Below, one piece after another: positions 9,002 to 17,563 of a DNA stretch of 64,000 bases. A program made the translations under genes and the position numbers. Position 1 is the first letter of the stretch. Every line of letters starts with the position of its first letter. This DNA is from CAZQHK01 sp964593455 (GTDB lineage Bacteria > Muiribacteriota > CAYSPT01): NCBI GenBank assembly GCA_964593455.1, contig CAZQHK010000025.1, positions 5,323 to 69,322 on the forward strand, written 5' to 3'. The notes beneath the pieces are model-generated. The model did not search any database. It was given only the letters and a program-made list of their open reading frames with translations, and was not told where the DNA came from.

Positions 9002-9564
9002 TTGGCCATCCTCTCAACATAGCTCGACTTCCGTGTATCAATTTTCAATACATCCCCTTCATTAATGAAAAGAGGAACATTGACGGTCAAGCCTGTTTCC
9101 AAAGTAGCCGGTTTGCTTCCACCTGATACGGTATCGCCTTTCACACCGGGAATGGTCGAGGTAACTTCCAACTCGACAAAGGTTGGCAACTCTACCCCGA
9201 TAATGCGGTCTTCGTAAAACTGGAGCTTTACTTCGATATTCTCTTTCAAATACTGGCATTCATCCTCGAGAACAGCGGGGGAAAGAAATATTTGTTCGAA
9301 AGTCTCATTATCCATAAAACAGTATTGGGAACCGTCGTTGTAAAGATACTGGGATGTTTTAGTATCGATAATCGCTTGCTTCATCTTTTCACCAGCCCGG
9401 AATTTCCTCTCCAGCACCTGTCCGGTTTTCCTGTTTTTTAATTTGGTGCGGACGAATGCTGCGCCTTTTCCAGGCTTGACATGCTGAAAGTCGACCAATT
9501 TGAACAGCTTGCCGTCAAAATCAAGCGTAATCCCGGTACTGAAATCAGCTGTAGAAATATTCAT
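8998..9564 (-). CDS. efp: Translation elongation factor P
   Basis: Relieves ribosome stalling at polyproline. Three OB-type domains span 188 residues. Domain I has the tip loop HVKPGKGAAFVRTK, with Lys33 at the position that is modified in other bacteria. Domain III ends with FINEGDVLKIDTRKSSYVERM. It is the first gene of the long minus-strand operon, preceded by a plausible promoter at 9690-9718. Its stop overlaps the accB start by 4 nt. No epmA or epmB is in the window. Confidence 0.97.
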   Translation of the reverse strand: MNISTADFSTGITLDFDGKLFKLVDFQHVKPGKGAAFVRTKLKNRKTGQVLERKFRAGEKMKQAIIDTKTSQYLYNDGSQYCFMDNETFEQIFLSPAVLEDECQYLKENIEVKLQFYEDRIIGVELPTFVELEVTSTIPGVKGDTVSGGSKPATLETGLTVNVPLFINEGDVLKIDTRKSSYVERMAK

Positions 9565-9689
9565 CGTCCCTGCCTCCTGCTCAACAAGTCTAAAGACTTC
9601 TATTCATTATCGTTTTAACAGCGATGTTCCACCTTACCGCTTCAATCGCCATCGACACTACGACCAAAAGTAAGCTTTGTATGAAGAAT

Positions 9690-9718
9690 ATTATACTTAA
9701 GGAACACCTGCGGCGCAA
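9690..9718 (-). promoter_or_regulatory. Candidate sigma-70 promoter for the efp-acc-xse-isp operon
   Basis: Read on the minus strand: TTGCGC (9718-9713), a 17-nt spacer, then a perfect TATAAT (9695-9690). Transcription would begin near 9683, about 120 nt upstream of the efp start. Confidence 0.55.
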
Positions 9719-9723
9719 CCCGG

Positions 9724-11820
9724 TCAGTCGTGTTGTTCCTGAGTTGTAGTGCTGCCGAAGTACACATGAAGGTACTGGAGATACGAGGTTACAACTTTTT
9801 GAACATAGTTTCTCGTCTCATCGTAATCGATTAACTCCAGGAAATCGCCCGGATTAGTTGTTACTGCTGCCGCTTTCCATCTTTTTACATTTCCCGGACC
9901 GCCATTGTATGCAGCCAGAGCCGCGATAAGATCTCCTTTAAAAGTTGCCAGCAAATGTCCCAAATACCAGGTCCCCATCCGAATATTCACCGCCGGGTCG
10001 AACAAATCTGTAGTAGTGAATTGTTCCAACTTAATTTTTTTCGCGATATACCGTCCGGTGGAGGGGATAATCTGCATGATACCGCACGCGGTAGCGGAAG
10101 AGACAAGAGTCGGGTTGAAATGGCTTTCCTCCCGGATAACAGCCAGCACCAGGAACGGATCAACCGCATACTCGCTAGCCACGGAAGCCAACGTATTTGT
10201 CCACACAACCGGATATCGGAACCGATCCCGTAACTTTTCCGATATGTTGGAAGGTTTGGTTGCCCCAAACTCCACCGCCGTAGTCTTCGCTCTATAACCG
10301 GCGGCGGTCGCCAGGAAAGCTTCCGCCGCTTTGTTCTCCAGTTTGTGTTCACTGGATAAACAAGAGAATGTTAAAAACGCTTCATCAAACCGTTTCATCC
10401 AGTACAAACAACGTACAGGTTGCCATAAATCATCCGGAAGAAGCTCTACCAGTTCACGAGGTAACAATCCTTGACTCGAAATGATATCCATATCCGTGAC
10501 AGTCTGCTGGGTGATTTTTTGAAATCTTTCATCATTTTCAAAGGAGGCAAGGCTTTCAGCTGTTAACTCCTTTTTCCTGGATTTTTCCAGGGAAAAACCA
10601 CGAAATAACAGGAGCCTGTCGGCCAGCAAACCATACAGAGTACGGGAGTAGTCACGAGCCAGAATCCGAAGGATCTCCACTCCCCGCTGGTGAGTGGCAT
10701 GACGTTCTTCCGTTTCTTCCTGACACACAACGTCAACCAGGATCTTGCCCAGTAAAAACATGGCCCGACCGTGCTGGCGCGAATCAGGATAGGTTTCGAC
10801 AAGCCTGGATAAAATCGATATCATGGCTCGATCGACGCCGGTTGCCCGGACATGATTATACAACCTCCAAAGCAGTTTTTCTTTAAAAGAAGCGCTCAAG
10901 CCAGCCTCGAGGTACCGTTCGATGTTTTTACGGTAGATTCTGAGACCGGACAGTTTTCTCTCCAGAGAAAGAAGTGCCCAATAAATCTCTCCACGCTTCC
11001 AAAGGGAGTTTTGCTCTTTCAGCAGCGCGTTATATCTGGTTCGAGCTTCCTGCAGTTTTCCGCTTCGCCTGATAAACATGATCTCATCCATGGTTGCATT
11101 GAAGCCGGCAAGATTTTTGTTTCCGGTTCGAGTTTTTCGTATTGCCTCCAAAACTTCAACAGGAGGACGGCGAGCCCTCAGGGAAGCTTTCAACCACAAT
11201 TCGAAGCCCTGCTTATCAACAGGCGGACCCTCACCTTGAGACAGCCACGTAAGAGCCAGCCGGGCTTTACCGATGCTTAAAGCCCGGCTGGCTACCAGAT
11301 TCCGCTGCTCCGGAGTCAATTTCCAGTTATCAACCGCCGCAAACCGCTCTAGCAGCCGAAACAGGTATTCGTCTCGATTACTAGAAATAAGAAGTTCCAG
11401 GTATATACTCAGCGAAGCCTGACGATCATTGAATTCTCTGGCACAAGCCTGCCACCAGAGCCACTCTCTCCTGTCCTGCCCGCGGGTACGGGAAAGCATG
11501 TCCCCGGCCACCGCCTGGACCAGCAGCCACTGCTCTTGTTTCTGTCCGAGTTTGATAAGAATTCGACCCGCCGCTTTGGCCAGCGGCAACGGCGCATCAC
11601 GAACCAACGCCCGGCCGATTCGAATATTTTCCGCCGTGGTTTCGTTACCAGCTGATCGTTTAAACTTTCTCAAAGTTTCGACGGTTGCCGGCAAGCTAAT
11701 TTCCAGGGTACTGGTGTCCACCGTAGCGGGAGGATGGCCGAGGACAGCCAGACAAACGGAAGGAACAATCAGGTTAATCAGCAAAACTACCACGATACCC
11801 GTCAGCAGCAAAATTCTCAC
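9724..11820 (-). CDS. Soluble lytic murein transglycosylase-like protein (SLT family)
   Basis: Cleaves peptidoglycan glycan strands to 1,6-anhydro-muropeptides in the periplasm. A signal peptide (MRILLLTGIVVVLLINLIVP) leads into a long helical superhelix like the Slt70 U domain. The C-terminal SLT domain has AVIREESHFNP (catalytic Glu), ACGIMQIIPST and AAYNGGPGNVKRW. I start it at the GTG at 11820, preceded by AGGTGG at 7 nt, giving 698 residues. An upstream extension would run through the N run and is an assembly artefact. It ends just upstream of the efp promoter region. Confidence 0.9.
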   Translation of the reverse strand: MRILLLTGIVVVLLINLIVPSVCLAVLGHPPATVDTSTLEISLPATVETLRKFKRSAGNETTAENIRIGRALVRDAPLPLAKAAGRILIKLGQKQEQWLLVQAVAGDMLSRTRGQDRREWLWWQACAREFNDRQASLSIYLELLISSNRDEYLFRLLERFAAVDNWKLTPEQRNLVASRALSIGKARLALTWLSQGEGPPVDKQGFELWLKASLRARRPPVEVLEAIRKTRTGNKNLAGFNATMDEIMFIRRSGKLQEARTRYNALLKEQNSLWKRGEIYWALLSLERKLSGLRIYRKNIERYLEAGLSASFKEKLLWRLYNHVRATGVDRAMISILSRLVETYPDSRQHGRAMFLLGKILVDVVCQEETEERHATHQRGVEILRILARDYSRTLYGLLADRLLLFRGFSLEKSRKKELTAESLASFENDERFQKITQQTVTDMDIISSQGLLPRELVELLPDDLWQPVRCLYWMKRFDEAFLTFSCLSSEHKLENKAAEAFLATAAGYRAKTTAVEFGATKPSNISEKLRDRFRYPVVWTNTLASVASEYAVDPFLVLAVIREESHFNPTLVSSATACGIMQIIPSTGRYIAKKIKLEQFTTTDLFDPAVNIRMGTWYLGHLLATFKGDLIAALAAYNGGPGNVKRWKAAAVTTNPGDFLELIDYDETRNYVQKVVTSYLQYLHVYFGSTTTQEQHD

Positions 11821-12004
11821 CGACAGTCCACCTGCCTTCACCCTTAACTNNNNNNNNNNNNNNNNNNNNNNNNNNNNNNNNNNNNNNNNNNNNNNNNNNN
11901 NNNNNNNNNNNNNNNNNNNNNNNNNNNNNNNNNNNNNNNNNNNNNNNNNATACCCGTCAGCAGCAAAATTCTCACCGACAGTCCACCTGCCTTCACCCTT
12001 AACT
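11795..12004. other. Scaffold gap (100 N) flanked by a perfect 55-bp duplication
   Basis: Positions 11850-11949 are exactly 100 N. The 55 bases at 11795-11849 recur identically at 11950-12004. This is what is seen when two contigs that overlap by one k-mer (55 is a common assembler setting) are joined by a fixed-size gap. The real sequence most likely continues directly, and the gap plus one copy should be removed. The transglycosylase open frame survives the collapse. Confidence 0.9.
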
Positions 12005-12103
12005 GCCGTTTCCATTGTATCACCGACTATTTTCAAGGGCCAGTGTTAAGAAAGAGGTTAATGAGATTGAGATGATAAGCAAGTTAAACTCTCGTCAAGC
12101 GAG

Positions 12104-12131
12104 GCGCTTTCGCCACAGCGAACAGCCGAGC
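12104..12131 (-). repeat. CGGCTGTTCGC hairpin motif, copy A
   Basis: On the minus strand this 28-mer begins GCTCGGCTGTTCGC and continues with GGCGAAAGCGC, able to form a short TTCGC/GCGAA hairpin. Related copies lie at 32471-32498 and 32818-32845. Confidence 0.7.
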
Positions 12132-12489
12132 GAAAGAAAGACCTCACCTTACTTTCTATATGTTCTTGCTGGAGGGTGGGAGGAAGATGTCATCTTGGGA
12201 TAGACACTGGTGTGGGCGTAAAGACAATAGCAACGAACAGACCTGACAACGAGGAATTGAGATTGAGATGATAAGCAAGAAGCGTAGAAAGAGGACCCTA
12301 TGAGGCCTGTCCGATCCTACTCATCTTCCAATATTGTCCAGTAACAAGGTCTCTCCGCCCCACCCTGTGGCCTAACCATAAACCACATCTCTCCGCCTGC
12401 TACTCCTATAACCACACCAAACACTCGTAACCAAGCCTATACCAGGCGGAGCATCTTCCTATGAGCCTGTTTGATTGAATAAACGTTGT

Positions 12490-12589
12490 GTTGAGGTTCG
12501 GAGTCTCTGTACGAGCGGGACCCGAACGGAGGCGCACCAGGATGGTAAGCGCCGTGAGTGTTCCTCGGGAAGAGGCTCCGAACCTCAAC
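12490..12589. repeat. Inverted-repeat element, 100 bp, copy 1
   Basis: Starts GTTGAGGTTCGGAGTCTCT and ends AGAGGCTCCGAACCTCAAC, so the 19-nt termini pair with one mismatch. The inner part contains GGCGCACCAGGATGGTAAGCG. A reverse-oriented, 141-bp relative lies at 32252-32392, and a truncated one starts at 63983. Confidence 0.85.
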
Positions 12590-12639
12590 ATAACCTGGAC
12601 CAACCAGGCCCAAAAGAACCAGTTGCGAAGACCGTTTTT

Positions 12640-13926
12640 TTATTCGTAAATACTCATCCCCGGATAGGCCGCTCCGCTTCCCAGTTCCTCTTCGATCCGC
12701 AAGAGTTCATTGTATTTGCAGACACGGTCGGTCCGGCAGAGAGAACCGGTCTTGATCTGCCCGGCGTTAACCCCTACCGCCACATCGGCGATAATCGTAT
12801 CTTCCGTCTCACCACTACGGTGTGATATGACGCAGGTGAATTCCGCAGCCCTGGCCATTCTGATCGCCTCCAGCGTTTCAGTGAGCGTGCCGATCTGGTT
12901 CAATTTGATCAATATTGAGTTGGCAGCCTTCTCTTCAATTCCCCGATTCAACCGTTCACAGTTGGTAACAAACAGATCATCTCCGACAATCTGGATCTTG
13001 TTACCGAGCCTGTCTGTCAAGCTTTTCCAGCCATCCCAGTCATCCTCAGCCAAACCGTCCTCCAGCGAGACGATGGGGTATTTTTCACAAAGTTCGCTGT
13101 AATATTCCACCATATCCTCAGCCGATTTCCCTTCACCGCTTTCAGCTGAGAGGTAATATAAGCCTTCATTAAAAAATTCGCTGGCAGCTGAATCGATGGC
13201 AATACAGATATCTTTACCAGGCTCATATCCCGCTTTTTCAATAGCGGTGATCATCTCTATCAGGGCAGCTTCGTTGGAAGCCAAATTGGGAGCAAATCCT
13301 CCCTCATCTCCCACTGAAGTGCTGAGACCTTTCTTCTGCAACGTTGACTTGAGATTATGAAAGACTTCGACCGCCATTCTTAGGGAGTCACGGAAGGTGT
13401 CTCCGCCTACCGGGACGATCATGAACTCTTGGATGTCAACATTATTGTCAGCATGTTTGCCACCATTGATAACATTCATCATAGGGACCGGAAGTGTCCG
13501 GGCTTCCAGGCCGCCCAGATAACGATAGAGCGGCAGACAATATGACATTGCCACACTGCGCGCCATGGCCAACGACACTCCCAAAATAGCGTTGGCGCCC
13601 AAATTCTTCTTGGTAGGAGTCCCGTCCAGGTCGATCATCAGGCGATCGATTTTCTCCTGTTCGCTCGCGTCAAGACCGATAATCTCGGGAGCCAGTACCT
13701 GTTCCACATTGGCAACCGCTTGTAGAACACCTTTCCCCAGGTATCGGGCTTTATCTCCGTCTCTCAATTCTAGTGCCTCATGTTCTCCGGTGGAAGCTCC
13801 CGAGGGGACGATGGCTCTACCCACTGCTCCCCCGTCCAGGTAAACATCAACCTCGATAGTGGGATTTCCCCGCGAGTCCAAAATTTCTCTGGCTTTTACT
13901 TCGGCTATTTTCGTGTTTGAACACAT
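12640..13926 (-). CDS. eno: Enolase
   Basis: Glycolytic dehydration of 2-phosphoglycerate to phosphoenolpyruvate. Typical blocks are AREILDSRGNPTIEVDV, GANAILGVSLA, VGDEGGFAPNL, IVGDDLFVTN, LIKLNQIGTLTE and CVISHRSGETEDT. The ATG at 13926 is preferred (MCSNTKIAEVKARE, 428 residues) because an AAGGGTGAG ribosome-binding sequence precedes it. The upstream ATG at 13947 would place that sequence inside the gene. It appears to be transcribed alone, with a candidate promoter at 13957-13986. Confidence 0.97.
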   Translation of the reverse strand: MCSNTKIAEVKAREILDSRGNPTIEVDVYLDGGAVGRAIVPSGASTGEHEALELRDGDKARYLGKGVLQAVANVEQVLAPEIIGLDASEQEKIDRLMIDLDGTPTKKNLGANAILGVSLAMARSVAMSYCLPLYRYLGGLEARTLPVPMMNVINGGKHADNNVDIQEFMIVPVGGDTFRDSLRMAVEVFHNLKSTLQKKGLSTSVGDEGGFAPNLASNEAALIEMITAIEKAGYEPGKDICIAIDSAASEFFNEGLYYLSAESGEGKSAEDMVEYYSELCEKYPIVSLEDGLAEDDWDGWKSLTDRLGNKIQIVGDDLFVTNCERLNRGIEEKAANSILIKLNQIGTLTETLEAIRMARAAEFTCVISHRSGETEDTIIADVAVGVNAGQIKTGSLCRTDRVCKYNELLRIEEELGSGAAYPGMSIYE

Positions 13927-13956
13927 ATATCTCACCCTTTCCAACAAGCGATTTCA

Positions 13957-13986
13957 ATGGTATGTGAATACAGCACGAGATGTCAA
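13957..13986 (-). promoter_or_regulatory. Candidate sigma-70 promoter for eno
   Basis: Minus strand: consensus TTGACA (13986-13981), 18-nt spacer, TACCAT (13962-13957). This gives a leader of about 24 nt before the eno ATG at 13926. Confidence 0.5.
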
Positions 13987-14030
13987 TTGGAGTATTGCCC
14001 TCACCGGCCTGATATTGCTATGACTATATG

Positions 14031-15143
14031 CTAATGTCCCAGGACAGTGATAATGCGCTCCGCCACCGTTTGAGCAATAGAGCGGTTGGCTTTAAGCCCT
14101 TTATGGCAGTCCCAGGGAGTGATCCAGAGGTCACGTGGAGCAGTTCGCAACTCAATCAAGGCCGGCAACGGGTCGATCACCCGGATGGCTGGTGTTTGCA
14201 GCGAACGCAACAACTCGTGAATGGACAGATAGGGATACCGGTTAAAATCAGAAAAGCCGATGATTTCAGGAGAGATTACTAGAAAAAAGGGCACTTTTTT
14301 CTTTTCCAGAAGAGTACCCATCCGGTGTATCAATCGCAAAGAATCCCTGGCGGCCTCGGAGTGGTGCAAACGCTGATAGAAATTTACCAAATCGCCTTCC
14401 TCATGGAGCACTTGGGTCTCAGGAATAGTCGTCAGAAAGTGCAGGTATTTTATAAGAACGAAAACATATGATCGCAGCCACGGTGAAGATCTAACTAATG
14501 CGGCCTGACTGTCCGGCAATGGATCGTTCAGCACATAATAAAGCGCCACCATATCAGGATTAAACTGCAAAACGCTCTTTTCCATCCATCGTAATTCCTG
14601 GGCAGTGTTGTACCCTGGAAACCCGAAATTCAAGACCTGAAAACGTCCCCCGTCACTTTTCTCCGTTAGTGCTTTCTCCAGGCATCCGGCCAGTGTGTCT
14701 TGTTCTTCAAGAAGAGAGCCGAACACTTCTGAATCGCCCAACAGGGCAATTCGGGTAACACCTTTTGGAACATCCCGAGAGTACTCCATTCCCCGGAATC
14801 CGTGAGAGTTTATCCGGATATGGTGGCGGCGGCTGTTCGGTATAAACTCCAGTTTGAGGAGAGGATCTTTGCTCGTACGGTAGACTGATTCGGCCACTGG
14901 ATCACTGTGAAACCTGTTAATATACCGCACATAACCGGTTTGCATGCCCAGAATATCAAGGTCTACCAGGAGACGCAAAACAGCTTCCGAGAGGAGAAGA
15001 CCGGCCATTGTCCCCAACACAAGCAGCAGAACACCCGTAAACACTTTTGGGACTCGATAGATATGCACAGTTCCAGAATCCACACCAGACATACTATCTG
15101 GCTCGACTTCGTCTGTTTTCTTTCTCATCAGCACTGCTCCCAA
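14031..15143 (-). CDS. Membrane-anchored SGNH/GDSL-type hydrolase-like protein
   Basis: One hydrophobic anchor lies near residues 34-52. The outside domain resembles SGNH hydrolases: block I LLGDSEVFG (Ser138), block II NFGFPGYNTAQE, block III ALYYVLND, and a possible block V DCHKGLKAN near the C terminus supplying Asp/His. These features fit an esterase or an O-acetyl-transfer-type enzyme acting at the cell surface. The substrate is unknown. Length is 370 residues from the ATG at 15143; a later Met is possible. It follows the fapA group on the same strand. Confidence 0.75.
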   Translation of the reverse strand: MGAVLMRKKTDEVEPDSMSGVDSGTVHIYRVPKVFTGVLLLVLGTMAGLLLSEAVLRLLVDLDILGMQTGYVRYINRFHSDPVAESVYRTSKDPLLKLEFIPNSRRHHIRINSHGFRGMEYSRDVPKGVTRIALLGDSEVFGSLLEEQDTLAGCLEKALTEKSDGGRFQVLNFGFPGYNTAQELRWMEKSVLQFNPDMVALYYVLNDPLPDSQAALVRSSPWLRSYVFVLIKYLHFLTTIPETQVLHEEGDLVNFYQRLHHSEAARDSLRLIHRMGTLLEKKKVPFFLVISPEIIGFSDFNRYPYLSIHELLRSLQTPAIRVIDPLPALIELRTAPRDLWITPWDCHKGLKANRSIAQTVAERIITVLGH

Positions 15144-15276
15144 TACACCTATTGTACCAGTTTTAGCAGGGGATCGATTATCCGGGCTAAGAAAGAAAGG
15201 TTTTTGCGGTGAATACAGAAATAGACGGAGACAGCAACCTTACACCTGTTATCCTGAAGCGTAGAAAAGGAAGTTT

Positions 15277-15618
15277 TTAGCCGGTAAAGTCGATATTACC
15301 GCCGCGATTTGGATCCTTGTAGGTAGATTTCTTGAGCTTTGAATCTTCTGTTTCTTCCACATCTTCTTCGGCCTTCTTCTCCCCCCGGTCTTGCTCGCGC
15401 TTGCTTTTACGTTTCTCGGATTCGTAGTCGTCTATATCTTTTTCCTGCTCAGCTTTTTCGCTTTCGGCAATACTCTGAGCTTCTTTTTTTACCCGCTTGT
15501 CGAGCTCATCCGAGTACTGTTGTTCTCCCACCTGATGCTGCTGTTGAGCCTGCCGCATCTTGTCAACTTCAACTGTCTTGGAGAGCGACGTCTGTAAATC
15601 AACCGGCCGAATGGCCAT
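15277..15618 (-). CDS. Small highly charged protein of unknown function, fapA-linked
   Basis: A 113-residue protein beginning MAIRPVDLQTSLSKTVEVDK, then almost entirely charged or polar with long Lys/Glu/Arg runs, probably helical or disordered. The ATG at 15618 has GGGGGTG at 6 nt, better than the GTG at 15627. It lies 41 nt after fapA on the same strand. I do not recognise the family; its position suggests work with FapA or the sigma factor. Confidence 0.75.
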   Translation of the reverse strand: MAIRPVDLQTSLSKTVEVDKMRQAQQQHQVGEQQYSDELDKRVKKEAQSIAESEKAEQEKDIDDYESEKRKSKREQDRGEKKAEEDVEETEDSKLKKSTYKDPNRGGNIDFTG

Positions 15619-15659
15619 GCATATCACCCCCGCCGATTCCCTTCCTCTGGGTCGGCGCT

Positions 15660-17516
15660 TTAATGGTACGGTCCGACCCGTATTTCTCCCCTATCATAAA
15701 CCAACGTGGCAAATCTGATTTCTTCAGTCATTCGTTTGGTGGCGGTTCTAATATGGACGATAACACCAGGGTACAGAATTTTTGAGACTTTTATGAGGCC
15801 TTCTTTACTCACAGAGGCTTGTTCTTCGAGGTCTTCACGGCGCTTATTGAGGTTCTCTATCAGTTCCATAAGCTGTTTGCGCATGGTCAGCCATTTTTGA
15901 AGAAGCTGCATTTTTTCCGGAGCGAGTTTGCCTATTTGCTTCTTCTTTACCATCAAATTAATGGATTGTTCAAGCTCGGTCAGTGACTTCTCATATTTTG
16001 TAAGTTCTTCATCGGTCTGATAGTATTCCTCAATCAAACGAGGATCAACACCGACCTGGACTTCAGTTTTTATATCCACATAGGAGCCCATAGTTTTTGA
16101 CTCAATTAGCTTGCCCGCCATGACTTTTCCACCGATTATGACCGCTTTCTTGCCGGTTACCCGCACCTCTTCCCCCGCCTTGACATCGGAGTGCATGATG
16201 GCTTTATCGATAATAACATTACGCCTGGCGTCAAGATTGGCGTTCTCCACAAATTTAGCCATGATATCTTCAGACGCTTTGACATGTCCTTTATCTTTAC
16301 CGATAATGCCGCCCTTAACGGCTATGGAACCGCCTGCTTCCAGGACGGCGGACTGAACATTCCCTCCCACGGTGATAGAACCCTTGGCTTTGACTTTAAA
16401 ATCATCCAGTATATTTCCGGTAATATGTACATCCCCGATGAAATCGATGTTTCCTACCGAGTAATCCACATCGCCCTTGACATCGAAAATCGGTACCACG
16501 CGGGGAATCCTGCCGAGAAAAATGACGTGCCCGTCGATAGTGGAGGTCATGAGAAGGCCATCCTCAGAAACCTTGGTGTTCTGCCCACCTTGCAGGACCA
16601 TATCTTTGCCGGGGACTGAAGGTATAACCGAACCGGTGATCGTTCGACCCTCTTTGCCCTCGGTGGCCGGTATTTTCTCTGCCAGCGGCTCACCCTTGGT
16701 TACGTTCTGCACAATATCGAGACGCCGGAAATCAACCGAACCATCCTCCTCCTCGGTGGGAGCATGTTTTTCATGATGAGTCTGGAAACGGTACTTGATA
16801 AACGCGTCTTCTCCCTTGACCGGAGGAATCCCCTGGGCTACCTCTACCTTCTGGTTGACCATCCCGGATTCCAGGGAAGATTTCACTGCTTCTTCATCGA
16901 TTCCTACCACTACACCGGCATCCTGGAGCGCCTGCATCGCCCGATCGAAGCCCGGCATTTGTCCTCCCTGGGATGCTACCAGAGTCATAAAAGCTGTCAT
17001 GGAGTCCGAAGATATGTCAACTGCTACCTGGGCTTCTTTGTATAATTCGGAATCATACTCGGCGATCTTGATGGGGACTCCATGAGCCATGTTGCAAGCC
17101 CGCTCTACTTCATCCCAGTTGACGTTGGCGATATTTCTGCTTTCAATATAGGATGAAGCCCGTTCCACGGTCAGGTTCTTGCCCGCCCCCACTGCCTGGT
17201 AAACAGTGAAAAATACGCCGTCTTCATTGATCTCAAGCTCACAGTAGCTGTCAACACCCAGGCTTGCATCGCCTTCGTCGTTGAGAGATCCTTCACCGGT
17301 CATCTCGCTCAGCAGAGCATCCAGGTCTTGTTTTTTCTCCGCGCTGATAAAGACACGTACCTCGAAAGGACGTCCCTTGGCCCCGAACAGACCCTGGCGG
17401 CCTTTTACCAGGACTTCATGATCGACCTGTGACTTTTCAACGCCGAGTTTACGACAGCCACGTTCCACCGCTTGGTCGACAGTATCTCCTTGAATGATAA
17501 TTTCCTTTTTAGCCAA
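15660..17516 (-). CDS. FapA (DUF342) family protein with N-terminal Jag-like domain
   Basis: The 618-residue protein starts with a Jag-N type domain (GCRKLGVEKSQVDHEVLVKG, then GLFGAKGRPFEV). A DUF342/FapA core follows, seen as DIVQNVTKGEPLAEKIPATEGKEG spread across ~270-295, then a Gly/Val-rich beta-helix with repeats such as GDVHITGNI and GSIAVKGGI (~355-470). A coiled coil lies at ~485-570. FapA proteins are known as cytoplasmic proteins near flagellar or sigma-28 genes in Firmicutes. No flagellar genes are seen here, but a sigma-28 type gene lies 47 nt upstream. Confidence 0.88.
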   Translation of the reverse strand: MAKKEIIIQGDTVDQAVERGCRKLGVEKSQVDHEVLVKGRQGLFGAKGRPFEVRVFISAEKKQDLDALLSEMTGEGSLNDEGDASLGVDSYCELEINEDGVFFTVYQAVGAGKNLTVERASSYIESRNIANVNWDEVERACNMAHGVPIKIAEYDSELYKEAQVAVDISSDSMTAFMTLVASQGGQMPGFDRAMQALQDAGVVVGIDEEAVKSSLESGMVNQKVEVAQGIPPVKGEDAFIKYRFQTHHEKHAPTEEEDGSVDFRRLDIVQNVTKGEPLAEKIPATEGKEGRTITGSVIPSVPGKDMVLQGGQNTKVSEDGLLMTSTIDGHVIFLGRIPRVVPIFDVKGDVDYSVGNIDFIGDVHITGNILDDFKVKAKGSITVGGNVQSAVLEAGGSIAVKGGIIGKDKGHVKASEDIMAKFVENANLDARRNVIIDKAIMHSDVKAGEEVRVTGKKAVIIGGKVMAGKLIESKTMGSYVDIKTEVQVGVDPRLIEEYYQTDEELTKYEKSLTELEQSINLMVKKKQIGKLAPEKMQLLQKWLTMRKQLMELIENLNKRREDLEEQASVSKEGLIKVSKILYPGVIVHIRTATKRMTEEIRFATLVYDRGEIRVGPYH

Positions 17517-17563
17517 AGGTTATACCCCCTCAGGAGACACAATACAGGATAGTGGTGACACTG

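Larger units (their letters stand above)
12059..12589 (-). repeat. Dispersed intergenic repeat, copy 1
   Basis: This 635-nt space between the transglycosylase and eno holds no gene I can support. Its reverse complement shares several collinear blocks with 32.25-32.85 kb. They are the inverted-repeat element, AAACAGGCTCATaggAAGATGCTCCGCC, TTACTGGACAAT, CCTCCCACCCTC with AGCAAGAA and TAGAAAG, and GCTCGGCTGTTCGC. Copy 1 therefore lies in the opposite orientation to copy 2. It also holds a 22-bp direct repeat (12062-12083 and 12258-12279). No transposase is present. Confidence 0.75.

Noticed and set aside
11821..12036. N-terminal extension of the transglycosylase through the N run
   Set aside because: It depends on reading through 100 N and one of two duplicated contig ends; the GTG at 11820 gives a normal signal peptide and ribosome-binding site.
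12059..12589. CRISPR array or insertion sequence in the repeat region
   Set aside because: Repeats are unequal in length and spacing, and no cas gene, transposase or integrase is present.
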